Shown here: positions 1 through 7,668 of the stretch, one piece after another | How positions within the stretch are numbered: position 1 is the stretch's first letter | Layout: each line of letters opens with the position of its first letter | DNA from: JAUVKA01 sp964465145 | Lineage (GTDB): Bacteria > Bacteroidota > Bacteroidia > Bacteroidales > UBA12481 | Reading direction: 5' to 3' | Length of the DNA stretch: 43,069 bases | Assembly: GCA_964465145.1 (NCBI GenBank) | Contig: CAYXJR010000033.1 | Coordinates: forward strand, 1 to 43,069 | Made by a program: the position numbers and the translations under genes | The notes under the pieces: generated by a model | Seen by the model: the letters and a program-made list of their open reading frames with translations, nothing else | Told to the model about the DNA's origin: nothing | Database searches by the model: none

Positions 1-313
1 GTTGAAGAGATTCTTCGGCCTCCAGCGCCAAAGCCTGCGGCAATTCAGCCGGCGTCAGGTTGTTGTAACTGAAATAGCGCACAATCTGCGATTGGCTGTG
101 CAGACAACTGCATACGGTATGGGTTGAAAATCTCCGGCTTTTCCAAAGCTCGCGGATATGCTTTGCAATGTCCTTATCCGGACTGCCTGAGGCGTATTCT
201 TTCACCGCCAGTTGATCCAGCATCAGCCCCTGACCGGTGCGGATAAAATGAGTCGCAACAATCCGGTCCTGATTTATGTCCAGACCGATGGCGTGTTCCC
301 CTTTAAACTTCAT
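1..313 (-). CDS. PilM-like type IV pilus assembly ATPase-fold protein, N-terminal part
   Basis: The protein runs off the left edge, so only about 104 N-terminal residues are visible. It opens with AIGLDINQDRIVATHFIR, which matches the phosphate-1 strand of the actin/FtsA-like fold in PilM (IGxDIGxxxIKAVxL). It then has a segment ending in LPQALALEAEESLQ, like the PilM region where a conserved acidic helix follows the VRxL strand. PilM is a cytoplasmic ring protein that binds PilN in type IV pilus and type II secretion machines. I chose the ATG at 313 because AAGGA precedes it at good spacing; in-frame ATGs at 325 and 346 are alternatives. The stretch is about 52% G+C in its first 120 bases, against 35% in the adjacent cydB piece. 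Type IV pili are not typical of Bacteroidota, so this looks foreign to the rest of the window or is an assembly join. Confidence 0.6.
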   Translation of the reverse strand, partial: MKFKGEHAIGLDINQDRIVATHFIRTGQGLMLDQLAVKEYASGSPDKDIAKHIRELWKSRRFSTHTVCSCLHSQSQIVRYFSYNNLTPAELPQALALEAEESLQ

Positions 314-315
314 TT

Positions 316-510
316 TATCCTTCATCCTCAGATTTGCAATCTTCATTAACCATAGAAAATGCTTCATCTAGTAAATTTACTCTAACAGTGATGTCCTATG
401 TGTCACTGATGGTACCATTTGTTATTGCTTACATCTGGTATGCCTGGAAATCTATCAACATTAAAAAGCTGAATAAAGCTGAATTGAAAAAAGAAGATCA
501 CTCATATTAA
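316..510 (+). CDS. cydB: Cytochrome bd ubiquinol oxidase subunit II, C-terminal remnant
   Basis: The open frame ends at the TAA at 508-510 and reads back through YPSSSDLQSSLTIENASSS and then FTLTVMSYVSLMVPFVIAY, a match to the end of Bacteroidota CydB: the periplasmic SLTIxNASSS loop and the last transmembrane helix. The charged tail ends KKEDHSY. CydB with CydA forms the quinol-oxidising, oxygen-reducing cytochrome bd complex in the inner membrane. Only about 64 residues remain of a family that is normally 330-380 long. The frame hits TAA at 304-306, and upstream DNA instead encodes a PilM-like protein on the other strand. The gene is therefore cut at about position 310-318, by rearrangement or by misassembly. 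The following small ORF at 526 supports the cyd identity. Confidence 0.75.
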   Translation, partial: YPSSSDLQSSLTIENASSSKFTLTVMSYVSLMVPFVIAYIWYAWKSINIKKLNKAELKKEDHSY

Positions 511-525
511 TAAAAAGAAATTACC

Positions 526-651
526 ATGTACATAAGAGAAATACTCTGGTTGATATCCTGGCCTTTGATGCTTTTTGTTTCCTATCAACTTTGTAAATTT
601 GCTTTGAAAAAAGCCGACGAAACAGTAAGAGTGGATCAGGATAGTGAATAA
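526..651 (+). CDS. Small single-span membrane protein after cydB, CydX-like
   Basis: This is a 41-codon ORF beginning MYIREILWLISWPLMLF and ending KKADETVRVDQDSE. It has one hydrophobic helix, an outward or neutral N-terminus and a Lys/Asp/Glu-rich tail. It starts 15 bases after the cydB stop, so it is probably co-transcribed. In other phyla, cyd operons end with CydX/CydS/CydH-type one-helix accessory subunits that stabilise the haem d site. Size, topology and position fit such a role, but I see no clear sequence match to proteobacterial CydX, so the call rests on context. It is complete although its operon partner is truncated. Confidence 0.55.
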   Translation: MYIREILWLISWPLMLFVSYQLCKFALKKADETVRVDQDSE

Positions 652-739
652 GAAACAAAGACAGCTAGCTAACAATCAATAGTTTTGAAAAGTGATCAGC
701 AATGTTTTGAAGAAGATGATATTTTCGAATAACCCCAAT

Positions 740-1483
740 TCAAGAGGTACGATTCTTCAAGATTCGGGCAAGTATGAACGCATATACCATATAAAAGGCA
801 ACCACCAAGAATATACCGGTATATCCGAAGGACACAAGGATCACAACTACACATATCAGGAAAAAATATGTGTATTTATTGACCGGCCATGAGAAGCCCT
901 TCAATTTTAATGAATAGAATCGCAGGGGACTAACCATCAGGAATGATGCAACAACGGAATAAACTAATATCACGGTTGGGGAGTTAAACCAAATAACCAG
1001 AAAAGATCCGGGATGATTGTTCGCAATAAGAGGAATACTCAGTACCATCAAGGCATTTGCCGGAGTGGGCATTCCAATGAAATTTCTTGTCTTACCAGTA
1101 CTTAAGTTAAACCTTGCCAATCTTAAAGCTGCAAAAATCGGTATTATAAAGGGGATAAAAACTATACAGTCCTTAATTCCCAAGGAACCTAAATGGATCG
1201 TTTCAATTCCAAGAGCTGGCATTAGCATGGCAAATAAAATTGCCGCAGGCCCCAATCCGAAGGATATTACATCAGCCAGGGAATCCAACTCTTTGCCAAT
1301 ATCAGACTGCACTTTTAGCAGGCGAGCCAATAATCCATCAAATATATCAAAGTAAAAGGCGAGTAGCAATAGATAAGACGCTTGTTGTAACTCACCCTGG
1401 ACAGCGTAAATAATCGACAAAGAACCAAAAAGAAGGTTAAGCGATGTAAGTGCATTGGGAACATGATTGTATAACCTTCTCAT
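740..1483 (-). CDS. pssA: CDP-diacylglycerol--serine O-phosphatidyltransferase
   Basis: This 247-residue integral membrane enzyme transfers phosphatidyl from CDP-diacylglycerol to serine, giving phosphatidylserine. It carries the full CDP-alcohol phosphotransferase signature DGxxARx8Gx3Dx3D: D49-G50, A53-R54, G63, D67 and D71. About seven or eight hydrophobic segments surround it, as expected for the PssA type of this family. The ATG at 1483 opens MRRLYNHVPNALTSLN, the usual N-terminus for the Bacteroidota enzymes. The decarboxylase for its product (psd) lies 1.7 kb away on the same strand, and the CDP-diacylglycerol synthase (cdsA) lies beyond it. The gene is divergent from the PorV-like gene; a TATTTTTG box sits 38 bases upstream. 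Confidence 0.93.
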   Translation of the reverse strand: MRRLYNHVPNALTSLNLLFGSLSIIYAVQGELQQASYLLLLAFYFDIFDGLLARLLKVQSDIGKELDSLADVISFGLGPAAILFAMLMPALGIETIHLGSLGIKDCIVFIPFIIPIFAALRLARFNLSTGKTRNFIGMPTPANALMVLSIPLIANNHPGSFLVIWFNSPTVILVYSVVASFLMVSPLRFYSLKLKGFSWPVNKYTYFFLICVVVILVSFGYTGIFLVVAFYMVYAFILARILKNRTS

Positions 1484-1521
1484 AGTAGTTTTTCTAGCTA
1501 TATCTGTACAATAATTCCTTG

Positions 1522-1529
1522 CAAAAATA
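1522..1529 (-). promoter_or_regulatory. Putative Bacteroidota-type -7 box upstream of pssA
   Basis: On the minus strand this reads TATTTTTG, a perfect fit to the TAnnTTTG -7 element of the Bacteroidota primary sigma factor, 38 bases before the pssA start. I see no TTTG -33 element at the usual 19-21 base spacing, so the call rests on the -7 box alone. Confidence 0.4.
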
Positions 1530-1578
1530 GTTAAAAATTAGAGTTTGTTTATCTTGGCAATTATTTGATGGATAAAAA

Positions 1579-2643
1579 ATGATAAGAAAGGGTGTTTTTT
1601 TGGCTTTTACCTTGATGTTTGCAGGATTCATCCATGCAGAAGGGCAGGTAAAATATAGCAATGAATTTTTAGCTATCGGTGTTGGTGCGCGAACAATGGG
1701 AATGGGTGGAGCTGGCATTGCCAATGTGGATGATGCAACGGCTGGATACTGGAATCCTTCTCGTCTGGCTGGATTATCTAATAAGTTTGACATCACACTG
1801 ATGCATTCTGAATACTTTGCAGGAATAGCAAAATACGACTACTTTGGTACAGCATACCGCATCGATGAGAAAACTGTAGGAGGGTTGTCATTTATTCGAT
1901 TAGGGGTCGACGATATTCCCAATACTTTGGAATTGATTGATTCTGACGGAAATATACGGTATGATCAGATCAGGCACTTTTCAGCTGCTGATCTGGGAAT
2001 ATTATTTTCGCTGGGTAGAAAAAGTGGAATAGAAGGCTTTCAGTATGGTGGTAATTTTAAAATAATTCACCGGAGGACCGGAGACTTTGCCAGGGCCTGG
2101 GGTTTTGGCCTGGATGCTTCGGCCAACTATATAAGAAATGGCTGGCAATTTGCTGCTCTGGCCAGAGATGTAACCGGTACCTTCAATGCCTGGGTTTTTC
2201 AGACGGAGGATCTTGAACAAGTTTTTGAACTGACGGGTAATGAATTGCCGAAGAATTCCCTGGAAATTACTAATCCTTCCCTTATCCTGGGAGCAGCCAA
2301 AAAATTCAGGATAAGTGAAAAAATATCTGCCGTTGCGGATTTGGATCTAAGATTCTTTTTCGACGGGGAAAGGCATGTTTTGATTCCTATGGGTTTTACA
2401 GGAATTGATCCTTATATCGGATCTGAGTGGGTCTACAATGATTGGATTGCCCTGCGTTTCGGATTCGGGCAGTTTCAATGGGCAGATGGGTTGGATGGAC
2501 AGAAGGAGATCAGCCTTCAACCAAATATTGGACTGGGTATTAAATTCAGGAACCTGAGCCTTGATTACGCCCTTACCGATATTGGTGACCTGGCCGTTGC
2601 ACAATATTCAAATATTATTTCCATCCGATATTCAGTTAATTAA
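1579..2643 (+). CDS. PorV/PorQ-family outer-membrane beta-barrel protein
   Basis: The 354-residue protein starts with a signal peptide (MIRKGVFLAFTLMFAGFIHA). The mature N-terminus reads EFLAIGVGARTMGMGGA and then TAGYWNPSRLAGL, the hallmark of PorV-type FadL-like barrels. The rest alternates short amphipathic strands and ends IISIRYSVN, as expected for an outer-membrane barrel. PorV is the shuttle or attachment component of the type IX secretion system that passes cargo from the translocon to the sortase PorU; PorV2-type paralogues are common. The two T9SS cargo proteins at 19723 and 35735 give it plausible substrates in this window. I cannot tell a true PorV from a paralogue. It is divergent from pssA with a 95-base gap. 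Confidence 0.8.
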   Translation: MIRKGVFLAFTLMFAGFIHAEGQVKYSNEFLAIGVGARTMGMGGAGIANVDDATAGYWNPSRLAGLSNKFDITLMHSEYFAGIAKYDYFGTAYRIDEKTVGGLSFIRLGVDDIPNTLELIDSDGNIRYDQIRHFSAADLGILFSLGRKSGIEGFQYGGNFKIIHRRTGDFARAWGFGLDASANYIRNGWQFAALARDVTGTFNAWVFQTEDLEQVFELTGNELPKNSLEITNPSLILGAAKKFRISEKISAVADLDLRFFFDGERHVLIPMGFTGIDPYIGSEWVYNDWIALRFGFGQFQWADGLDGQKEISLQPNIGLGIKFRNLSLDYALTDIGDLAVAQYSNIISIRYSVN

Positions 2644-2690
2644 GCAATCATTCTTTTGGTGATATGTCTCAGCCCTTCGCTGAAGGCTGC

Positions 2691-2720
2691 AAAAAAAAAG
2701 GTGTTTCTCTCGAAACACCC
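2691..2720 (-). terminator. Rho-independent terminator of the Cys-rich protein gene
   Basis: Read on the minus strand, an 8-bp stem GGTGTTTC / GAAACACC with a 4-base loop (2700-2719) is followed by a run of nine T. It lies 34 bases after the stop of the gene at 2754. The T-run is on the minus-strand side, so it mainly serves that gene. Confidence 0.85.
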
Positions 2721-2753
2721 TCAATTTCTTACTAAAGAATGATAAACCCTGAA

Positions 2754-3113
2754 TTAAAAGGTCTTTTTCTTAGTTTCTTTTACTACTGCCTTTTTAGCTT
2801 CTTTTTTAGTCATGTCGCACCCTTCCTTCGATTCTCCACATCCTTCCATGGATTCTCCACAACCTGATTTGACGCTGCTACCTGAGCAACATGAACCACT
2901 CTTAGCAGCAGCTTGAGTTGCTTGAGCAGCTTTTTTGCTTTTTTTCGATTGCTTTACAACCTTTTCCTGGTCGTTGATAGTAATGACTGTACTGTTATCA
3001 TCTGCAACTACTTGGGTTACCTTGTCATTATTGTTAATCAAAGTTGTTGATGCAGGTGTAGTTGCAACACCGATAAAAGCAAATAAGGCCAATAGGGCAA
3101 AAATCTTCTTCAT
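2754..3113 (-). CDS. Small secreted Cys- and Lys-rich protein, unknown function
   Basis: I do not recognise this 119-residue protein. It has a clear signal peptide (MKKIFALLALFAFIGVATTP), a middle part rich in Thr, Asn and Val (TVITINDQEKVVK), and a Lys/Ala-rich segment. A Cys cluster follows, with CC and then three spaced Cys in GCGESMEGCGESKEGC, a near-tandem repeat of GCGES(M/K)E. The tail is Lys-rich (KKEAKKAVVKETKKKTF). Five Cys within about 26 residues suggest metal or disulfide chemistry in the periplasm, but I have no family evidence. It is monocistronic, with its own strong terminator and a 111-base upstream gap. Confidence 0.75.
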   Translation of the reverse strand: MKKIFALLALFAFIGVATTPASTTLINNNDKVTQVVADDNSTVITINDQEKVVKQSKKSKKAAQATQAAAKSGSCCSGSSVKSGCGESMEGCGESKEGCDMTKKEAKKAVVKETKKKTF

Positions 3114-3224
3114 AATGTAGTTCTTTAAAATTGTTTCTACTAATTAACGGGTTTTATTGACGGGACTATGTTAATAATTCGTTAAAGCTTCAGTATTTTG
3201 CAATTTTTTAACAAGCTGGGAAGG

Positions 3225-3878
3225 CTACCAGACAGCTATTTCGGATATTTTGCCCTTAACCTTATCCCCAATATTCACCAGGGGTTTTGTATTGGGAGGG
3301 AGGAAAAGATCCAGTCTTGATCCGAATTTAATAAATCCCAGTTCCTCTCCCTGCTGGACAATCTGTCCGGATTTTGGATAAGTGACTACCCGCCTGGCAA
3401 TAATACCTGCAATCTGGCGGACAAGAATTTCTTTATTATTTTCATGCTGAACAACTACAGCAGTTCGTTCATTAAGATCAGATGATTTTGGATGAATGGC
3501 CAAGAGGTTCTTGCCAGGGTGGTATTTACTGTATAGAATGGTACCGGAAACCGGCAACCAATTGGCATGAACATTAAATCCCGACATAAATATTGAAATA
3601 CGGAGTCGTACTTCTTTGAAATATTCTGGCTCTATTTCCTCATTTATTGCAATAATCCTACCATCGGCCGGGGATAAGATAATTCCTGGGTTTGGCTTGG
3701 TGTTGCGATTGGGATAACGGAAAAACCTCAGAATAAAAAGAAACAATACAAAATATATAACAGATACAACTATACTTATCCAACTGGTTCCTAATAATGT
3801 CCATATTGGGATATTGGTGATCAGGCCAAATATAATAACCAAAATCATTGAACTATATCCTTCTCTGTGAATGGTCAT
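3225..3878 (-). CDS. psd: Phosphatidylserine decarboxylase proenzyme
   Basis: This 217-residue enzyme converts phosphatidylserine to phosphatidylethanolamine. The self-cleavage site is visible as FGSRLDLFLP (G186-S187), where cleavage makes the pyruvoyl group on the new Ser N-terminus. The length and the N-terminal pair of hydrophobic segments fit the short archaeal-type (PSD-A) group rather than the longer E. coli type. Family motifs FNVHANWLPVSG and AGIIARRVVTY are present. The ATG at 3878 lies one base after the cdsA stop, so the two are almost certainly co-transcribed. With pssA upstream this completes CDP-diacylglycerol to phosphatidylethanolamine. Confidence 0.93.
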   Translation of the reverse strand: MTIHREGYSSMILVIIFGLITNIPIWTLLGTSWISIVVSVIYFVLFLFILRFFRYPNRNTKPNPGIILSPADGRIIAINEEIEPEYFKEVRLRISIFMSGFNVHANWLPVSGTILYSKYHPGKNLLAIHPKSSDLNERTAVVVQHENNKEILVRQIAGIIARRVVTYPKSGQIVQQGEELGFIKFGSRLDLFLPPNTKPLVNIGDKVKGKISEIAVW

Positions 3879-3879
3879 T

Positions 3880-4701
3880 TTAAATTGCGTTAAGAATAGT
3901 TACCGTAATAAAAACTGCCGGTACTGCCAACAATATACTATCCAGCCTGTCAAGCCAACCACCGTGCCCGGGTAAAACTTTCCCTGAGTCCTTGATCCCC
4001 AACGAACGTTTCCATAATGATTCAACAAGGTCTCCTATAGTCCCAAAAAATACAATGATAAGGGTGATGACCCATTGATCAGTCCTGGGAATATCGGTGA
4101 AAAATCTGCCAAAAAAGCCGGTAACAAGAAAAGCGATCACGAGGCCACCGGCCAAACCTTCCCATGTTTTTTTTGGTGATATGCGCTCCAGTAATTTATT
4201 TCTGCCCAGAACCCGGCCAATTATGTAGGCACCTGTGTCATTAAGCCACAGAACCATGAATAAGAAAATAAGCAACTGAGAAGAGTACCCGTTTACATAG
4301 GGACTATAAACTAATTCATTTAGCAAAGCCATTGGAAGGCCTATGTAAATAAGCCCCAAAAAAATCATAGCCAGGTTGAGGAATGGATTTTTTCCCTTTC
4401 TGAATAATTCAATTATGTAAAGGAATAGTATGAAAGCAGGTATTAGAATGAAATACAAGCTTGATAGCTCTGCATAATGACGAAAAAAACTAATAATAAA
4501 GGTCGTTGCAACCAATAATATTGCCGGAATACGTAAAGGTTTTAAACCCTCCTTTCGGCTTAATAAAAGGAATTCGTTCATGCAGAGAAGGGTGATCAAC
4601 AGGTATACACCCAGGAAAGCCAGTGGATGCAGCAACAGGGAACCCACTAATAGCAGGACATAAATCAAGCCGGTAATTGATCGGATAAGAAATTCTTTCA
4701 C
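3880..4701 (-). CDS. cdsA: Phosphatidate cytidylyltransferase (CDP-diacylglycerol synthase)
   Basis: This 273-residue polytopic membrane enzyme makes CDP-diacylglycerol from phosphatidic acid and CTP, the precursor used by PssA. The C-terminal signature is present: SPKKTWEG, then GDLVESLWKRSLGIKDSG and LPGHGGWLDRLDS, with the conserved Lys, Asp and His residues of the family. There are about seven or eight hydrophobic helices. Translation starts at GTG (4701), which overlaps the stop of the DUF2007 gene by four bases (GTGA). This coupling fixes the start. psd follows after one base. Confidence 0.94.
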   Translation of the reverse strand: MKEFLIRSITGLIYVLLLVGSLLLHPLAFLGVYLLITLLCMNEFLLLSRKEGLKPLRIPAILLVATTFIISFFRHYAELSSLYFILIPAFILFLYIIELFRKGKNPFLNLAMIFLGLIYIGLPMALLNELVYSPYVNGYSSQLLIFLFMVLWLNDTGAYIIGRVLGRNKLLERISPKKTWEGLAGGLVIAFLVTGFFGRFFTDIPRTDQWVITLIIVFFGTIGDLVESLWKRSLGIKDSGKVLPGHGGWLDRLDSILLAVPAVFITVTILNAI

Positions 4702-4904
4702 ATTCCGGATTTTTGAAGCAAGTCTTTGCCCTTTTCAGCTGATTCGCCAGGAACATAAATTTCGAATTCCCCCAAAGATGCATATGAAGTATCTTTTTTA
4801 TTAATCACTACCCCGGTAATTCCATTTTCATTGAGTAATTCAAGGCAAAGATCAGCTTGATAGGATTTGCCCACCGAATATACGAGGATCCAGTCTTTTT
4901 CCAT
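4698..4904 (-). CDS. DUF2007-type small cytosolic protein
   Basis: This 68-residue soluble protein opens MEKDWILVYSVGKSYQAD and contains ELLNENGITGVVINKKDTSY, then GEFEIYVPGESAEKGKDLL. That is the pattern of the DUF2007 (putative signal-transducing, ferredoxin-like fold) family: a strand, a helix carrying the residue pair for a changed peptide or ligand, and a final EIYVPxxxxxxAxxLL helix. The biochemical role is unknown. It sits between the LUD gene (six-base gap) and cdsA (four-base overlap), so it is translationally coupled to phospholipid synthesis. Confidence 0.8.
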   Translation of the reverse strand: MEKDWILVYSVGKSYQADLCLELLNENGITGVVINKKDTSYASLGEFEIYVPGESAEKGKDLLQKSGM

Positions 4905-4910
4905 AATAAC

Positions 4911-5561
4911 TTAATTATCATTGACTAAAAATACATATAATTCTTCAGGACCATGGGCTCCAAGCACAAGTGTTTTTTCAATATCTGCTGTTCGGCTTGG
5001 GCCTGTAATGGCGGTAATTAAGCCTGGGATCCTTCCATATTTGCGGCGAATACCCTCAAGCCCCTGCTTCATTTCTGTAACAATCTGTGAGGTTTTGGCA
5101 ACAACAATATGCTGTGGAGAGTGGGCTATCACACGGCGGCTGAGTGTTTGAGCAGAGGAGACCAGAATGCTGCCGCTTCTGGCAATCAGGTATTCACATC
5201 CGGTAATGCCAGCCTGGATGGAGTTTATTTTTTCCGGTTCATTGTGATTTGGTATCCCTGCCATATCAAGTAACAGACGTATTTCCTTTTCAGGAGCATA
5301 AACCTCATCCCATTTCTGTTCCTGGTATAAAGTTGAAAGGGCTGTGATGAGTTCCTTTTTGTTTTCACAGAAGGAAAATTTCCCATTTACCTGAACCAGG
5401 TTTCTGGCAAACACAAACTCGGGCAGATCCTCCAGGGGATCGAGAAACTCACCAGAATCAGTTTCCGGAGGCTGGGTAATACCCATAGGTTTGTCTCCGC
5501 GGTTCCTCAAACTGGTTTTTATGCGGTCGAGAATCTCCTTCTTTGAGTCATTTCCCAGCAT
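4911..5561 (-). CDS. LUD-domain protein (LutC/YkgG family)
   Basis: I chose the ATG at 5561 (MLGNDSKKEILDRIKTSLRN). A longer reading to 5654 would lie deep inside ftsH and gives a non-family N-terminus. The protein of about 216 residues has the LUD fold features: GITGCEYLIARSGSILV, a SRRVIAHSPQHIVVA segment, and the C-terminal ITGPSRTADIEKTLVLGAHG motif that is nearly diagnostic for LutC/YkgG. LutC belongs with LutA and LutB, the iron-sulfur proteins of L-lactate oxidation, but neither is visible here. It overlaps the ftsH end by 14 bases, so it appears to be an ftsH-coupled stand-alone LUD protein of unclear function. Confidence 0.85.
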   Translation of the reverse strand: MLGNDSKKEILDRIKTSLRNRGDKPMGITQPPETDSGEFLDPLEDLPEFVFARNLVQVNGKFSFCENKKELITALSTLYQEQKWDEVYAPEKEIRLLLDMAGIPNHNEPEKINSIQAGITGCEYLIARSGSILVSSAQTLSRRVIAHSPQHIVVAKTSQIVTEMKQGLEGIRRKYGRIPGLITAITGPSRTADIEKTLVLGAHGPEELYVFLVNDN

Positions 5562-7569
5562 CTTTTTCAGTACTTGGTTCAAGTTTTGAATCAATAGCGG
5601 GAGCAGGAATAAAATTCTTCCTGGGGCCAAATATTCTTCCAAGGTCTTCGGCAAAGATCACCTCTTTTTCCAAAAGCAATTCAGCCAGTTCCCGATGTTC
5701 CTTTTTATATTTGACAAGGATTTTTCGGGCCCTGTCATAGGAGGATTTGAGGATTTCATTTACTTCCTTGTCAATCAGCTCAGCTGTTTTTTCACTATAG
5801 GGTTTATTGAATGAATATTCCGTCTGTCCAGTGGAGTCGTAAAAGCTAATGTTTCCAACTTTATCACTCATGCCGAAATAGGCAACCATCGCGTAAGCCT
5901 GTTTGGTAACTTTTTCCAGGTCGTTCAGTGCTCCGGTAGAGATTTTTCCAAAGCATAACTCTTCTGCCACCCTGCCTCCAAGGGATGAGGAAATGTCATC
6001 AAGGATCTGTTCCGTTGTAGTAAGCTGTCGCTCTTCTGGAAGGTACCAGGCTGCTCCCAATGCTTTACCCCTCGGTACAATAGTCACCTTAACCAGAGGA
6101 TGGGCGTACTCGAGGATCCAACTTACGGTAGCATGTCCTGCCTCATGGTAGGCAACAGCCTTTTTCTCTGCTGGTGAGATGATCTTATTTCGTTTTTCCA
6201 AACCACCGATGATCCGATCAACTGCATCCAGAAAATCCTGTTTTTCAACAACTTTTTTATTTTTGCGAGCCGCTATCAGAGCAGATTCGTTACATACATT
6301 AGCTATATCAGCTCCGCTAAATCCAGGGGTTTGTTTCGCGAAAAAACCCAGATCCAGCGTAGGATCATATTTCACGGGCCTGAGGTGAACCTTGAAAATC
6401 TCTTCTCTCTCTTTCAAATCGGGCAATTCTACGTGTATTTGTCTGTCAAATCGTCCGGCCCGTAATAAAGCTTTGTCAAGAATGTCTGCTCTGTTTGTTG
6501 CTGCTAAAATGATCACACCCGAATTGGAATCAAATCCGTCCATTTCCGTCAGCAATTGATTTAGAGTATTTTCACGCTCATCGTTGGTTCCGAAATTTGC
6601 ATTTCGGCCCCTGGCTCTACCTATTGCATCTATCTCATCAATAAATATTATGCATGGAGCTTTTTCTTTGGCCTGCTTGAAAAGATCACGTACACGGCTA
6701 GCTCCCACACCGACAAACATTTCCACAAAGTCTGATCCCGACATTGAAAAGAAAGGGACGTTAGCCTCACCAGCTACAGCCTTGGCAAGAAGGGTTTTGC
6801 CAGTTCCAGGAGGGCCTACCAATAATGCTCCTTTGGGTATTTTTCCACCCAGCTGTGTGTACTTCTCCGGCTTCTTAAGAAAATCAACGATCTCCATAAT
6901 TTCAACCTTGGCTTCTTCCAACCCGGCCACATCTTTGAAACTAACGTTTACATTAGCTTCTTCCTTGTTAAAAATCTTCGCCTTGCTCTTTCCCACACTG
7001 AAGATATTACCGGCCCCTCCGCCGGCTCCGGCTCCGCCCATCCGCCGCATAAAGAATAACCACACCACAACCAATATGCCTAGAGGAATAATCCATCCAA
7101 GGATATCTGTCAGGTAATCACGACGAGTTTCAACGCTGTAGCTGATTCTGTCAGATTCTGGTATATTAGCCTGAGCTTCTTCAAGTTTCTTGTCAAAAAT
7201 TTCAATAGAAGCAATTTCGAAATAATAATGAGGCCCTTTTCTGGCTGAACTTAAGCCCCGCTGTTTCAGATTCTCATATTTTGCTAAATTCAGGCGGTCT
7301 TCCTTGATATAGATTTCAACAAGATCTTTATTGACAACAACCACCTTCTCAACATCCCCGGGCTTGAGCATTTCTTCTTCGAATTGCTTTCGGGAAACTT
7401 CAACAGTCTTTTTGCTTGCACTGATATAATTGATTGCCAATACAGCTACTATTATTGCACCGTAAACCCAATAAATACTGAACTTGCTCTTTTTGTGAGG
7501 GTCACCGCCGGGTCTACGTAAAGGGATTTTTGGTGGGCGGTTTTTATTATGTGTTTTATTATCTGCCAT
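5548..7569 (-). CDS. ftsH: ATP-dependent zinc metalloprotease FtsH
   Basis: This is an inner-membrane AAA+ protease that degrades damaged or regulatory membrane and cytosolic proteins. From the ATG at 7569 (MADNKTHNKN) it has about 673 residues. A TM helix lies near 35-50, a periplasmic domain follows, and a second TM is near 157-174. A Gly/Ala-rich linker leads to Walker A GPPGTGKT (252-259), Walker B IIFIDEID, the second region of homology ending RAGRFDR, and the zinc site HEAGH (475-479). A TTG eight codons upstream would extend the frame but adds nothing conserved. The C-terminal coding region overlaps the start of the LUD gene. rsfS lies upstream on the same strand, 99 bases away. Confidence 0.96.
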   Translation of the reverse strand: MADNKTHNKNRPPKIPLRRPGGDPHKKSKFSIYWVYGAIIVAVLAINYISASKKTVEVSRKQFEEEMLKPGDVEKVVVVNKDLVEIYIKEDRLNLAKYENLKQRGLSSARKGPHYYFEIASIEIFDKKLEEAQANIPESDRISYSVETRRDYLTDILGWIIPLGILVVVWLFFMRRMGGAGAGGGAGNIFSVGKSKAKIFNKEEANVNVSFKDVAGLEEAKVEIMEIVDFLKKPEKYTQLGGKIPKGALLVGPPGTGKTLLAKAVAGEANVPFFSMSGSDFVEMFVGVGASRVRDLFKQAKEKAPCIIFIDEIDAIGRARGRNANFGTNDERENTLNQLLTEMDGFDSNSGVIILAATNRADILDKALLRAGRFDRQIHVELPDLKEREEIFKVHLRPVKYDPTLDLGFFAKQTPGFSGADIANVCNESALIAARKNKKVVEKQDFLDAVDRIIGGLEKRNKIISPAEKKAVAYHEAGHATVSWILEYAHPLVKVTIVPRGKALGAAWYLPEERQLTTTEQILDDISSSLGGRVAEELCFGKISTGALNDLEKVTKQAYAMVAYFGMSDKVGNISFYDSTGQTEYSFNKPYSEKTAELIDKEVNEILKSSYDRARKILVKYKKEHRELAELLLEKEVIFAEDLGRIFGPRKNFIPAPAIDSKLEPSTEKDAGK

Positions 7570-7668
7570 TTTTTCAGGTGTCCTGTTTTTCAATATTATT
7601 TTAAGGAATAATTTAACCAGTCAATTCTTATACCAAAAAATCGGTTCATTGTTGTGCTTGCATGGAAT

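Noticed and set aside
5562..5654. Longer N-terminus for the LUD protein inside ftsH
   Set aside because: It would overlap ftsH by over 100 bases and encodes a hydrophobic stretch foreign to LutC; the ATG at 5561 fits better.
6584..7117. A 177-codon plus-strand open frame inside ftsH
   Set aside because: It is an antisense shadow of the AAA+ domain; its Ser/Pro-rich composition and lack of any motif contrast with the complete FtsH on the other strand.
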